The notes: generated by a model from the letters alone, not told the origin. A stretch of 64,000 nucleotides of DNA from WHSW01 sp963740055 (GCA_963740055.1 CAVUCL010000001.1:868001-932000); one strand, 5' to 3'. Numbered from the stretch's first letter, positions 54,687 through 62,931 are shown. Made by a program: numbers and translations.

Positions 54687-55387
54687 CTAGCTCTGCACCT
54701 CGCGCGTGTCGCGGCGATCGCGCCGGCCCGCGGTCGGCCCAACCTCGCGCCGGTCGTCGACGCCGTCGCCATCGCGATCGTGCGTCGCCGCGACCCGCTC
54801 ACGGCGGGGTCGCCGCTCACGCTCGCCGAGCGGATCGGTGCCGAGCTCGTCGACCTTGCGGTGATAGCGCTCGCCGGCCTTGCCGCCGGCCATCGCGGCG
54901 AGCAGGGTTCCGATCAGGACGATCGCGAGCACGATCGCGCCGCCCGGCGGTGAGACTGCCCTCGTCGATCGGGATCCGCGGCAGGTCGAGGCCCGCGAAC
55001 AGGTTGTACTCGCTGCCGGCGATGACGCCGATCAGCGCCAGGAGCAGCGGTCACGACGATGCTCCAGGCCCAGACGCCGACGCCCTGGCGCGCGCCGTCG
55101 AAGCGCGACATCCGCCCGGCGACGTAGCCGCCGGCGAAATAGGCGATCAGGGCGACCGCCAGAATCAGGATTCCGCCGACGATCCCGACCGTGTCGACCG
55201 CCGAGGCGGCCTCGTCACCGTCGATCTCCGAGATCGCGATCGCGGTACCCGCCGCGCTCAGAAGCGCGGTCAGCAGCGCGCCGATTCCGATCGCGACCAG
55301 CCAGCCGAAGAACGAGGCGCCGATGTTCACGCCCCCGTACTCCTCGCGCTGGCGAACCGTCCCGTACTTGCCGTACTTGTCCATCAT
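54687..55387 (-). CDS. hypothetical membrane protein, two frameshifts
   Basis: About 232 aa after removing single bases near 55052 and 54949. Start ATG 55387 with GGGAGG upstream. A charged N-terminus (MMDKYGKYGTVRQREEYGGV) leads into four helices (FFGWLVAIGIGALLTALLSA, GGILILAVALIAYFAGGYVA, WSIVVT continuing LLLALIGVIAGS, AIVLAIVLIGTLLAAMAGG) and a long polar tail (VDELGTDPLGERERRPRRER). Function unknown. The GGYVAGRM and GGKAGERYH motifs recall small TIGR-type membrane proteins of unknown role. Confidence 0.6.
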
Positions 55388-55446
55388 TCCTCCCTGTAGC
55401 TGGGGTTTCCCATCTACCCCGCGGGAGGCGCGCTAGTCGCTCGGCG

Positions 55447-56367
55447 TTACGGAATCCGGCGCACGGACGAGAGCATGATCTCCTTGATCTGCTCGATGAC
55501 CTCGACCGCGGCCGACCACTCGCGCTGCCACACGTTGCGGCCGTAGATCACGCCCGAGCCGCCCGCCTCCATGATCGAGCGGGTCTGCCCGAGGAGCTGG
55601 TCGTCGTCGATCTTCGAGCCGCCCGAGAGCACGACCAGCGAGCGCCCGGCGGACTCGACCACCTGGCGCACCGCCTCCTCCTGGGAGACCTCGAGCTCGT
55701 CGTAGGGGGCGGGCGCGTCCTTGTCGTTCTCGGGGTCGAGCTTCGGCATGTTGAGCTTGACCACGTCGGCGCCCATCTCCATCGCCATCCGCGCCGCGTA
55801 GTCGATCGCGTAGAACGAGTTCTGGCCGCCCTTGGCGGAGACGGCCGAGCCGCGCGGGTAGGCCCAGATCACGAGCGGCATCCCGAAGCGGTCGCAGTCC
55901 TCGCGCACCGTCTGCAGCTGGCGCAGGTCCTGGTCCTGGCGCGGCGAGCCGACGTAGAGCGTGTAGCCGACCGCGTCGGCGCCGAGGCGGACGGCGTCCT
56001 CGACCGAGGCGTTGGTGGTCGAGAACGCCTCGTCGGAGGGCGGTAGGTCGGTCTTGCCGTTGACCTTGAGCAGCAGCGGCACCTGGCCGGCGTAGTCGGG
56101 GTAGTACTTCTCGGCGAGGCCGATCTGGCAGGCGATCGCCGAGTAGCCGGCCTCGGCCGCGAGCCGGAACTGATACTCGGGGTCCTTCGAGGCCGGGTTG
56201 GGGAAGAAGTCGCGCGGACCGTGCTCGATCCCCTGGTCGATCGGCAGCAGCAGCAGCGTCCCGCTCCCCGGCCCGAACTCGAACAGCAGCCGGCGCAGGC
56301 GGGTGCGCTTGCCCGGGCTGAGGGTGGCGAGGAGGGACTTCTGCTCGGTCGAGGTGCTGACTTCCAT
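55447..56367 (-). CDS. class I fructose-bisphosphate aldolase, archaeal type (DeoC/FbaB family)
   Basis: 306 aa. It cleaves fructose 1,6-bisphosphate by Schiff-base chemistry. LLLLPIDQGIEHGPRDFF is the family's N-terminal Asp/His loop, MGADVVKLNMPK holds the Schiff-base Lys204, and VVLSGGSKIDDDQLL plus GSGVIYGRNVWQRE form the phosphate-binding loops. This family also includes transaldolase-like and 2-amino-3,7-dideoxy enzymes, so the substrate could differ. It is divergent from the YbdK-like gene with overlapping -10 boxes. Confidence 0.85.
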   Translation of the reverse strand: MEVSTSTEQKSLLATLSPGKRTRLRRLLFEFGPGSGTLLLLPIDQGIEHGPRDFFPNPASKDPEYQFRLAAEAGYSAIACQIGLAEKYYPDYAGQVPLLLKVNGKTDLPPSDEAFSTTNASVEDAVRLGADAVGYTLYVGSPRQDQDLRQLQTVREDCDRFGMPLVIWAYPRGSAVSAKGGQNSFYAIDYAARMAMEMGADVVKLNMPKLDPENDKDAPAPYDELEVSQEEAVRQVVESAGRSLVVLSGGSKIDDDQLLGQTRSIMEAGGSGVIYGRNVWQREWSAAVEVIEQIKEIMLSSVRRIP

Positions 56368-56408
56368 TGTCGGTTCTCAGTCCTTTTCTAAGTCGTTGAC
56401 TGCGGCTG

Positions 56409-56418
56409 AGTATAGGCT
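56409..56418. promoter_or_regulatory. overlapping divergent -10 boxes
   Basis: On the minus strand TATACT (56409-56414) points to the aldolase gene, with TTGTGC about 19 nt upstream. On the plus strand TAGGCT (56413-56418) ends 7 nt before the TTG of the ligase gene. They share bases, so the two promoters may exclude each other. Confidence 0.5.
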
Positions 56419-56425
56419 CGGCACC

Positions 56426-57538
56426 TTGCTCGAGCACAACTTCAAGGGCCCGCCGTTCACGGTCGGGATCGAGGAGGAGCTGATGCTCCTCGACGGCGAC
56501 AGCCTCGACCTCGCGCAGGAAATCGACCGCTTCCTCGAGGCGGTGCCGGAGGAGGTCTCGGGCCAGGTGAAGCCCGAGCTGATGCAGGCGGTGCTCGAGA
56601 TCGCGACCCGTCCCTGCGCCACGGTCGCCGACGCCGGCGCCGAGCTCGCGAGCCTGCGCCAGGTGGTGATCGACACCGCCGCGGGCCTCGGGCTGCTGGT
56701 CGGGGCCGCCGCCACGCACCCGTTCGCGCTCTGTGCGGACCAGAAGATCGTCGACCGCCCCCGCTACCGCGAGCTGATCGAGCAGCTCGGCTACATCGCC
56801 AAGCGCGAGATCATCTTCGGCACCCACGTCCACGTCGCGATCGACGGCCCCGACCGCGCGATCTACGTCGCCGACGGGATCCGCCGCTACCTGCCGCTGC
56901 TGCTCGCGCTGTCGGCGAACTCGCCCTTCTGGGAGGGCGAGAACACGGGGATGATGTCGTCTCGGGTGCCGGTCTTCCGCGCCTTCCCGCGCGAGGGGAT
57001 CCCGCCCCACTACGGGACCTGGGAGATCTACTCGAACCGGGTCGAGCTGATGATGCGCGCCGGGGCGATCGAGGACTACACGTTCCTGTGGTGGGACGTG
57101 CGCGCGCACCCGAAGCTGGGCACGGTCGAGGTCCGCTGCCTCGACCAGCAGACGCGGGTCGAGCACACGGTCGCGCTCGCCTCGCTGGTCGCCTCGCTCG
57201 CGCACCGCCTCTGCGAGCTCTACGACGCCGGCGAGCCGATGGTCGAGTACCCGACCGAGCTCATCGACGACAACAAGATCCGCGCCGCGGTGCGCGGGAT
57301 CGACGGCCGCCTGATCGACTTTCGCCGCGGCGAGCAGATCGCCGCGCCGGAGATGGCGCGCGACCTGGTCGAGCTGCTCGCCGACCACGCCGACGCGCTC
57401 GACTGCCGCAAGGGGCTCGACCAGGTCGAGGACCTGCTCACCAACGGCACCGGAGCCCACCGCCAGCTGGCGATGTTCGAGCAGACCGGCGACCTGCGCG
57501 CGATCGTCGCCGAGATCGTCGAGCGCAGCCGCCCGTAG
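56426..57538 (+). CDS. YbdK-type carboxylate-amine (glutamate-cysteine) ligase
   Basis: 370 aa from TTG 56426. An upstream extension reads into the divergent aldolase gene. PFTVGIEEELMLLDGDSLDL is the GCS2 N-terminal motif, QAVLEIATRPCATVADA and FGTHVHVAIDGPDRAIYVAD follow, then LLLALSANSPFWEGENTGMM and GTWEIYSNRVELMMRAG. LGTVEVRCLDQQTR is the Mg/ATP-site strand. Family members make gamma-glutamylcysteine weakly or other carboxylate-amine products. The true substrate is unknown. Confidence 0.85.
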   Translation: MLEHNFKGPPFTVGIEEELMLLDGDSLDLAQEIDRFLEAVPEEVSGQVKPELMQAVLEIATRPCATVADAGAELASLRQVVIDTAAGLGLLVGAAATHPFALCADQKIVDRPRYRELIEQLGYIAKREIIFGTHVHVAIDGPDRAIYVADGIRRYLPLLLALSANSPFWEGENTGMMSSRVPVFRAFPREGIPPHYGTWEIYSNRVELMMRAGAIEDYTFLWWDVRAHPKLGTVEVRCLDQQTRVEHTVALASLVASLAHRLCELYDAGEPMVEYPTELIDDNKIRAAVRGIDGRLIDFRRGEQIAAPEMARDLVELLADHADALDCRKGLDQVEDLLTNGTGAHRQLAMFEQTGDLRAIVAEIVERSRP

Positions 57539-57552
57539 GCAATACTTGTGGG

Positions 57553-58353
57553 GTGGCCGGGCCCGAGCTGACCGTCGTCTGCAAGAGCTGTGGCTCCGAG
57601 GTGAGCCCGTACGTGACCGAGTGCCCCTACTGCGGCACCAGGCTGCGAAAGCGGGCGCCGAAGCTCGAGCGGGTCGGTGACGAGGTCCGCGTCCGCGAGG
57701 AGCGGACCGACCGCCGCCGGCGCAAGGCCGCCGAGCGGCGCGATCGATTCGCCCAGCGCCGCGAGGCGAGCCTCGACCTGGCGGCGCGGCCGGTGGTCAC
57801 CGCCGTGGCGCTGCTCGCGCCGGCGATTCTGCTGATCGTCGAGCGCGCCTCGAACCTGAGCATCTACGACCTCGGCGCGATCGTCGGCCCGGTCGGCGAC
57901 GAGTGGTGGCGCTACCTGGCGGCGCCGTTCGTCTACGACGACATCGGCTACCTGTTCGCCTGCGGGATCGCGTTCGCGATCTTCCTCCCGCCGCTCGAGC
58001 GCCGAATGGGCTCGTTCGCCACCCTGCTGCTGGTGCTCGGCTGCGGTGCGCTCGGGATGCTCGCCACCGACGGGCTCGACTCCTCGTTCGGCGACGGCAT
58101 CGTCGTCGCCGCGGGCGGCAACGGGATCGCGCTCGGAGCGCTCGCCGCCTACGTCGTCCTTCGCGACGCCGAGCGCCGCGCCGACCCGACCGAGGCCTAC
58201 GACCGGATCGCGGTCGCGGTCGCGGCGATCGTGCTCCTGCTGCTGCCCGCGGTCGAGGACACGGCCGCCGTCTGGGCGGGGCTGGTCGGCGGCCTGATCG
58301 GCGCCTCCTGCGGGCTCGCGGCGGCGCTCGGCGGTCGCACGAGCCGGTCCTGA
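57553..58353 (+). CDS. zinc-ribbon plus catalytically dead rhomboid-like membrane protein
   Basis: 266 aa. An N-terminal zinc ribbon (CKSCGSE and CPYCGTR, four Cys) is followed by a basic linker (RRRRKAAERRDRFAQRREA). Six helices with a rhomboid layout come next: WWRYLAAPFVYDDIGYLFAC resembles the L1 loop and AAGGNGIALGALAAYVVL the helix that normally carries GxSG. Here Ser is replaced (GGNG), and the last helix (VWAGLVGGLIGASCG) lacks the catalytic His. It is therefore probably a pseudoprotease that binds membrane clients. Confidence 0.72.
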   Translation: MAGPELTVVCKSCGSEVSPYVTECPYCGTRLRKRAPKLERVGDEVRVREERTDRRRRKAAERRDRFAQRREASLDLAARPVVTAVALLAPAILLIVERASNLSIYDLGAIVGPVGDEWWRYLAAPFVYDDIGYLFACGIAFAIFLPPLERRMGSFATLLLVLGCGALGMLATDGLDSSFGDGIVVAAGGNGIALGALAAYVVLRDAERRADPTEAYDRIAVAVAAIVLLLLPAVEDTAAVWAGLVGGLIGASCGLAAALGGRTSRS

Positions 58354-58357
58354 GCGC

Positions 58358-59029
58358 GTGACCAAGTTCACCCCGCTGACCGAGGAGCTGCACGACTACG
58401 TCGTCGCACACGGCGCGCGCCAGGACGAGGTCCTGGCGCGGATCCAGCGCGAGACCGAGGCGATGGGGGAGATCTCGGTGATGCAGATCGGCCCCGACCA
58501 GGGCGCGTTCATGACCATGCTCTGCCGCCTGATCGGAGCTCGCGAGGCGATCGAGCTCGGCACCTTCACCGGCTACTCGGCGATCTGCATCGCGCGCGGG
58601 CTCGAGTCCGGTGGCCGGCTCGTCGCCTGCGAGCTCTCCGAGGAGTACGCGGAGATCGCGGCGCGCAACTTCGAGCAGGCGGGGGTCGCCGAGCGGATCG
58701 AGGTCCGGATCGGGCCTGCGATCGAGACCGTGCGCGCGCTGCCCGAGCGCGAGGTCTTCGACTTCGCCTTCATCGACGCCGACAAGACCGGCTACCCCGA
58801 CTACTACGAGGAGCTGCTCGCGAGGACCAGGGCGGGCGGCCTGATCTGCATCGACAACGTCCTCGCCGGGGGCCGGATCGCGGACCCCGACGCCGATTCG
58901 CTGGACGACTTCAGCCGCGAGTCGATCGCGGCGATCGAGCGCACCAACGAGCTCGTCGCCGCCGACGAGCGCGTCGACACCGCGATGGTGTCGATCGCCG
59001 ACGGCCTGATGCTCGCGCGCAAGCAATGA
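58358..59029 (+). CDS. SAM-dependent O-methyltransferase (COMT/class I type)
   Basis: 223 aa from GTG. MQIGPDQGAFMTMLCRLIGA, AIELGTFTGYSAICIARGL (motif I), LVACELSEEYAEIAARNFEQ, DFAFIDADKTGYPDYYEELL (metal and catalytic Asp/Lys) and GLICIDNVLAGGRI are all typical of the caffeoyl-CoA/catechol O-methyltransferase family. The acceptor is unknown. It is tightly packed with the GNAT gene (ATGA overlap). Confidence 0.88.
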   Translation: MTKFTPLTEELHDYVVAHGARQDEVLARIQRETEAMGEISVMQIGPDQGAFMTMLCRLIGAREAIELGTFTGYSAICIARGLESGGRLVACELSEEYAEIAARNFEQAGVAERIEVRIGPAIETVRALPEREVFDFAFIDADKTGYPDYYEELLARTRAGGLICIDNVLAGGRIADPDADSLDDFSRESIAAIERTNELVAADERVDTAMVSIADGLMLARKQ

Positions 59030-59841
59030 TCGATCGCGAGCGCGCGCTTGCGATCCAGAAGCGGGCGATGCGCGACTGGATCGCGATGGTCGGCGATTCG
59101 GCGCCCGATTCCCGTCTGCTCGAGCCCGCCGGGGTCGCCGCGGCGGTCGTGCCCGCGGTCCCCGAGCGCTCGATCTCGAACTCGGTCACCTACGGCGCCA
59201 GCGCCGAGCTCGAGGCGGCGCTCGACGAGCTCGCGGTCGCCTACGAGGAGGCGGGCGTGTTCGCGTGGACCGTCTGGGTGCCGGAGCTCGACCGCGAGAC
59301 GATCACGCTGCTCGAGCGCGCCGGCCACAGCTTCGACGGCCAGCCGATGGCGATGGTGCTCGAGCTCGATCGCTACCGGCCGCCCGATGCAGCCGCGCGG
59401 GCGCGGCGCGAGGCGGACGTCGAGCTCGAGACCGGCGGCGAGATGCCGACCCTGGGACGGATCAACGACGCCGCCTACGGCTTCGCGCCCGGTGCGGGCA
59501 TGGGCGCGATGTTCGCCCGCAGCCCCGAGCGGGTCGAGGTTCGCCTCTCCCAGGCCCGCGTCGACGGCGAGCCGGTCGCCGTGATGGCGACGATCGACCA
59601 CGAGCCGGTCGAGGGTGCCGGCGGCCCCGACTGCGGGATCTACTTCGTCGCCACCGACCCCGAGCACCGCGGCCGCGGGCTCGCGAGCGGTCTCATGGAC
59701 GCCGCGCTCACCGGCGCCAGCGAGCGCGGCTGTGAGACCTCGTCGCTGCAGGCCTCGGCGCTGGGCGAGCCGGTCTACGCCGCGCTCGGCTACGAGCGCT
59801 GCTTTCGGATGCACATGTACGAGCGCCGGCGCCAGCGATGA
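59026..59841 (+). CDS. GNAT family N-acetyltransferase
   Basis: 271 aa. The C-terminal half has the acetyl-CoA-binding motif A (IYFVATDPEHRGRGLASGLM) and a final helix-strand (LQASALGEPVYAALGYERCF). The N-terminal half (FAWTVWVPELDRETITLLER) looks like a degenerate second GNAT fold, as in two-domain family members. Substrate unknown. It overlaps the O-methyltransferase gene upstream and the next gene downstream, so the three are co-expressed. Confidence 0.82.
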   Translation: MIDRERALAIQKRAMRDWIAMVGDSAPDSRLLEPAGVAAAVVPAVPERSISNSVTYGASAELEAALDELAVAYEEAGVFAWTVWVPELDRETITLLERAGHSFDGQPMAMVLELDRYRPPDAAARARREADVELETGGEMPTLGRINDAAYGFAPGAGMGAMFARSPERVEVRLSQARVDGEPVAVMATIDHEPVEGAGGPDCGIYFVATDPEHRGRGLASGLMDAALTGASERGCETSSLQASALGEPVYAALGYERCFRMHMYERRRQR

Positions 59842-60182
59842 CCGACCGCGAGCGCGACCACGGCGGCGAGTACTCCGAGGCCGAGCTCGAGGCGGCCGTC
59901 GACGCGCTCGCCGACCCCGAGCGCTTCCGTGAGGCCGAGGCCGTCGTCGCCAAGGCGGCGCCGCAGCTGCAGCGGATCCTCGTCCAGGCGCTCGAGGCCG
60001 GGGGGTGGTTCGCCGAGTCGCACGAGGCGGAGCTGCGCAAGGCGCTTGAGCTCGACGCCGCTTCCGAGCGCGAAGCCGCGGTGCGGACCCTGCTCGCCGA
60101 GGAGGCGCGGATGGGGATGATGGTCGGCGTCGCCGTCGGCTGGGCGCTCGCGCGCGAGCTCGGCGTGTCCCCGGACCCCTAG
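59838..60182 (+). CDS. small helical protein of unknown function
   Basis: 114 aa, ATG overlapping the GNAT stop. Mostly helical and acidic (YSEAELEAAVDALADPERFR, APQLQRILVQALEAGGWFAE, AASEREAAVRTLLAEEARMG), ending with a short hydrophobic helix (MMVGVAVGWALARELGV). No family recognised. It is probably part of the operon with the two transferases. Confidence 0.6.
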   Translation: MTDRERDHGGEYSEAELEAAVDALADPERFREAEAVVAKAAPQLQRILVQALEAGGWFAESHEAELRKALELDAASEREAAVRTLLAEEARMGMMVGVAVGWALARELGVSPDP

Positions 60183-60361
60183 GCCCGGGCGGATTTCAAG
60201 AAACGGTCAGGTAGGGGAAGCGTTGCAGTTGCGCCACGGTCCGCGCGCCCCCGGCGCGCGCGGCGCTGCGACGGTGGCTGCATGCACCGCCCTCCCTCAA
60301 TCTCCGTAGCCGCTACGTCGATTCACGGAGGAGGCCGGCACCACTACCCGCAGGCGACGAG

Positions 60362-60631
60362 GTGATCTCCGATGAGCAGCCCATCCGTGAGATCTCGGTC
60401 ACCCGACTCGGCCGCAACCCATCGGCGGCGATCGACGCGGCCGAAGCCGGCGAGCGCGTGATCGTGACGCGCGAGGGGCGACCCGTGGCCGTGCTCGTGG
60501 GCTGCGGCCACGGGATCGATCTGATGCTCGCGGGCGCCGAACGGTTTGTGCTTCTCCGCCGAGAGGCGCGCGAGGATCTGGAGCGCGGGATCGCCTCGGA
60601 GCTCGAGTCATGGCGCGCTCGATGGAGTTGA
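60362..60631 (+). CDS. Phd/YefM-type antitoxin-like protein
   Basis: 89 aa from GTG. IREISVTRLGRNPSAAIDAA followed by EAGERVIVTREGRPVAVLVG is the Phd/YefM N-terminal DNA-binding fold of type II antitoxins. The C-terminus (FVLLRREAREDLERGIASEL) would neutralise a toxin, but the next gene shows no RelE, Doc, VapC or PIN features. It is either solitary or acts as a simple repressor. Confidence 0.7.
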   Translation: MISDEQPIREISVTRLGRNPSAAIDAAEAGERVIVTREGRPVAVLVGCGHGIDLMLAGAERFVLLRREAREDLERGIASELESWRARWS

Positions 60632-60933
60632 GGTCGGGCCCGGGCTGGGAGGTCCGCTTTGGCAACCGCGCCGGCCAAGAGCTCGGTGCGCTCGGCTCCC
60701 GCCCGCGCGGGATGCTGATCAACGCGCTCGCAGTCCACTCCCGCCACCTGACAGCCGGGCCTCAGCGCACCCTTCGAGTGATCACCGCCGCAGGGCACCT
60801 CGCTGGCTGCGAACTGCTCCCCACCCGGCGGGTGCTGCTCGTCTACGCGGTGCGACCCACACGCGAGCTCGAGCGCGAGCTGCTCACGTATAGGCTTGCC
60901 CGGCTCGCATGGAGGCAGCCACGGACACGTTGA
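60610..60933 (+). CDS. small hypothetical protein downstream of the Phd-like gene
   Basis: 107 aa. It overlaps the antitoxin-like gene by 22 nt in another frame and runs 25 nt into the R2-like gene. WEVRFGNRAGQELGALGSRP, TLRVITAAGHLAGCELLPTR and RELERELLTYRLARL give a strand-helix pattern and no known motif. It may be a novel toxin partner, judged only by position, or spurious. Confidence 0.4.
   Translation: MARSMELRSGPGWEVRFGNRAGQELGALGSRPRGMLINALAVHSRHLTAGPQRTLRVITAAGHLAGCELLPTRRVLLVYAVRPTRELERELLTYRLARLAWRQPRTR
60891..60896 (+). promoter_or_regulatory. -10 box TAGGCT
   Basis: It ends 12 nt before ATG 60909 of the R2-like gene. Confidence 0.4.
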
Positions 60934-61841
60934 GCGGGATCGCCTCGCGCGGTGACTTCCTCGCGACCGGCGACCCGGCGCTGTCGGAGGAGGCGGACCA
61001 CGGCAACTTCAAGCTGCTCGGCTACACCGAGCTCTACGAGCTCTGGGAACGCCAGCACTGGGCGACCCAGGACATCGACTTCAGCCGCGACCGGGTCGAC
61101 TGGCACGAGCGCATCTCGCCCGAGGAGCGCTTCGAGCGCATGTACGGGCTCGCCGCCTTCTTCACCGGCGAGCAGCGGGTCACCGACGAGCTCGGGCCGC
61201 TGATGCGCGCCGCGCCGACCGAGGAGATGCGGATCTTCCTCTCGACCCAGATCGCCGACGAGGCGCGCCACGTGCGTTTCTTCGAGCGCTTCTACTCCGA
61301 GGTCGGGATCCTCGCGGGCACCGACGACCTGGCGCAGCGCCTGGAGGCGGTGGAGAGCGATCTCAACGACGACTTCGGCCGGCTGTTCGACGAGATGCTC
61401 AAGCAGCGCGTCGACCGCTGTGCCGCCGACCCCGACGACACCGAGGCGCTGGTCGAGGCGATCACGCTCTACCACATGGTGATCGAGGGCGTGCTCGCGC
61501 TCACCGGCCAGCACTTCATCATCGGCTACAACGAGGATCAGGGGACGCTGCCCGGGTTCGTCGAAGGGTTCAAGAAGGTCGCCCGCGACGAACATCGCCA
61601 CGTCGCCTTCGGAGCCAAGTTCCTGACCGACATGGCGGCGCTCGACGAGCGCTACCGCGAGGCGATCCAGCGCACCCTGGTCGAGTCGCTGCCGGTCGCC
61701 GAGGGCGTGCTCCGCCCACCGTTCGCTCCCGACGACCCGAACGAGGAGTTCGAGCTCTTCGGCGTCTCGATGGCCGAGACGCAGGCGTTCGCCGCTCAGT
61801 GCCTGACCAGGCGGCTGAAGGTCATCGGTCTTGCGAGCTGA
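60909..61841 (+). CDS. R2-like diiron oxidase (ribonucleotide reductase beta-like)
   Basis: 310 aa ferritin-fold protein. Metal-ligand motifs appear in order: FFTGEQRVTDELGP (Glu), QIADEARHVRFFERFYSEVG (Glu-x2-His), LYHMVIEGVLALTGQHFIIG (Glu) and KVARDEHRHVAFGAKFLTDM (Glu-x2-His). This matches R2 and R2-like ligand-binding oxidases. The usual radical Tyr position is not clear, and no nrdA lies nearby, so R2lox or an electron-transfer oxidase is more likely than true RNR. Confidence 0.8.
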   Translation: MEAATDTLSGIASRGDFLATGDPALSEEADHGNFKLLGYTELYELWERQHWATQDIDFSRDRVDWHERISPEERFERMYGLAAFFTGEQRVTDELGPLMRAAPTEEMRIFLSTQIADEARHVRFFERFYSEVGILAGTDDLAQRLEAVESDLNDDFGRLFDEMLKQRVDRCAADPDDTEALVEAITLYHMVIEGVLALTGQHFIIGYNEDQGTLPGFVEGFKKVARDEHRHVAFGAKFLTDMAALDERYREAIQRTLVESLPVAEGVLRPPFAPDDPNEEFELFGVSMAETQAFAAQCLTRRLKVIGLAS

Positions 61842-62036
61842 TCCGCATTCGCTTACCGAAAACTACGAAAACCTACCGCGATCGATCCTCCGATCGGTCA
61901 TCCGATCGATGGAGGTGAATTTCACCCGGAAGTCGGTCCGAGCGTAGGTAGAACTAGCTCGCACGCCTGTCCCAGTATTGATGTCCCCCCTAACCCCCAC
62001 GCCGCGGGAGTCGAAGGGGCCTCACATGGGAGAGAG

Positions 62037-62171
62037 ATGGACGTCACGCTCCACACCGCAGACGCAAGAAGCTCGGGCATGGATCGCCCGGCGGCGTTGC
62101 GCGAGGCCCTGGAAGCTCTTGTAGGCGTACCAGGTTCCGGCCCCACCGGTTCCTGGACCCGTTCCCAGTAA
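62037..62171 (+). CDS. possible 44-aa peptide
   Basis: ATG 62037 with GGGAGAGAG immediately upstream. MDVTLHTADARSSGMDRPAA is followed by a helix (LREALEALVG) and ends TRSQ before TAA. It has no homolog that I recognise. The good ribosome site and the following hairpin make it plausible. Confidence 0.35.
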   Translation: MDVTLHTADARSSGMDRPAALREALEALVGVPGSGPTGSWTRSQ

Positions 62172-62172
62172 G

Positions 62173-62208
62173 TCTCAGTCCGAGGTCACGGAGGGCCTCG
62201 GACTGGGA
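62173..62208 (+). terminator. hairpin after the small ORF
   Basis: A 13-bp stem (TCTCAGTCCGAGG with CCTCGGACTGGGA, one T-G wobble) with a 10-nt loop begins 2 nt after TAA. It lacks a U-tract, so it may be a weak terminator or an mRNA-stabilising structure. Confidence 0.45.
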
Positions 62209-62265
62209 CGCTGGGCGCCTGTGTGCGCCGCCGCGCCGCCGCGCCCTCGCCCGGCACGCCGGGCG

Positions 62266-62271
62266 TAGACT
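62266..62271 (+). promoter_or_regulatory. -10 box TAGACT
   Basis: It ends 9 nt before the GTG of the response-regulator gene: leaderless layout. Confidence 0.5.
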
Positions 62272-62280
62272 GCGGACGCC

Positions 62281-62931
62281 GTGAGCACGAACTCCGACCG
62301 GGTCCGAGTGCTGGTCGCCGACGACCATCCGATCTACCGGGAGGGGATCGTGCGGGCGATCAACGAGCGCCCGGACCTGGAGCTGATCGGCGAGGCCGCC
62401 GACGGGCGCGAGGCGCTCGAGCTGATTCGCGAGCACGCGCCGCACGTCGCCGTGCTCGACATCCGCATGCCGGGCTTCGACGGCACCCAGGTGCTCTCGG
62501 CGATGCGCCGTGACGGGCTCGAGACCGAGGTCCTCTTCCTCTCCGCCTTCATGGAGCCCGAGCTCGCCTACCGCACCGTCGCCTCCGGCGCCCGCGGCTA
62601 CCTCTCGAAGGAGTCCTCGCGCCAGGAGGTCTGCGACGCGATCGTGACCATCGCCCGCGGCGGCACCGCACTCGCCGCCGAAGCGCAGGCCGGCCTTGCG
62701 CGCGAGATCCAGGAGCGCGAGCGCACCGGCGGGCCGCCGAAGCTGACCGAGCGCGAGCAGCAGGTGCTCGACCTGGTCTCGAAGGGCTTCTCGGCCCCCG
62801 AGATCGGCAAGGAGATCCACCTCTCGACGACCACGGTCAAGAGCCATCTGCACTCGCTCTACGAGAAGCTCGGCGTCTCCGACCGCGCCGCCGCGGTCGC
62901 CGAGGCGATGCGAAGCGGCCTGCTTGAGTAA
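62281..62931 (+). CDS. NarL/FixJ-type response regulator
   Basis: 216 aa. Receiver domain with acidic pair (VLVADDHP), phospho-acceptor Asp60 (HVAVLDIRMPG), Thr/Ser (LFLSAF) and Lys (GYLSKESSRQ). A LuxR-type HTH follows (LTEREQQVLDLVSKGFSAPE, IGKEIHLSTTTVKSHLHSLY). It is partnered with the histidine kinase starting right at its stop. The signal and targets are not evident. Confidence 0.92.
   Translation: MSTNSDRVRVLVADDHPIYREGIVRAINERPDLELIGEAADGREALELIREHAPHVAVLDIRMPGFDGTQVLSAMRRDGLETEVLFLSAFMEPELAYRTVASGARGYLSKESSRQEVCDAIVTIARGGTALAAEAQAGLAREIQERERTGGPPKLTEREQQVLDLVSKGFSAPEIGKEIHLSTTTVKSHLHSLYEKLGVSDRAAAVAEAMRSGLLE

Larger units (their letters stand above)
61842..62280. other. 439-bp gap with palindromes and a possible small ORF
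   Basis: Unlike its surroundings, this gap is moderately AT-richer and holds GATC-rich palindromes near 61880-61920 (repeated CGATCG and CCGATCGG). A 44-codon ORF and a long hairpin follow. No tRNA or known riboswitch is recognised. Confidence 0.5.

Noticed and set aside
60183..60361. Structured RNA in the gap before the Phd-like gene
   Set aside because: Only a short GC-rich inverted repeat (CGCGCGCC with GGCGCGCG) is visible; nothing else supports an RNA gene.
60610..60933. RelE/Doc/VapC toxin after the Phd-like gene
   Set aside because: No PIN acidic quartet, Fic motif or RelE basic/aromatic pattern is visible in the 107-aa product. Kept only as hypothetical.
60909..61841. True ribonucleotide reductase beta subunit (nrdB/nrdF)
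   Set aside because: The diiron ligands fit, but there is no alpha subunit nearby and no clear radical tyrosine. An R2-like oxidase is safer.
61842..62280. Known riboswitch
   Set aside because: I could not match the palindromes or hairpin to a riboswitch consensus by eye, and the downstream genes do not suggest a metabolite.
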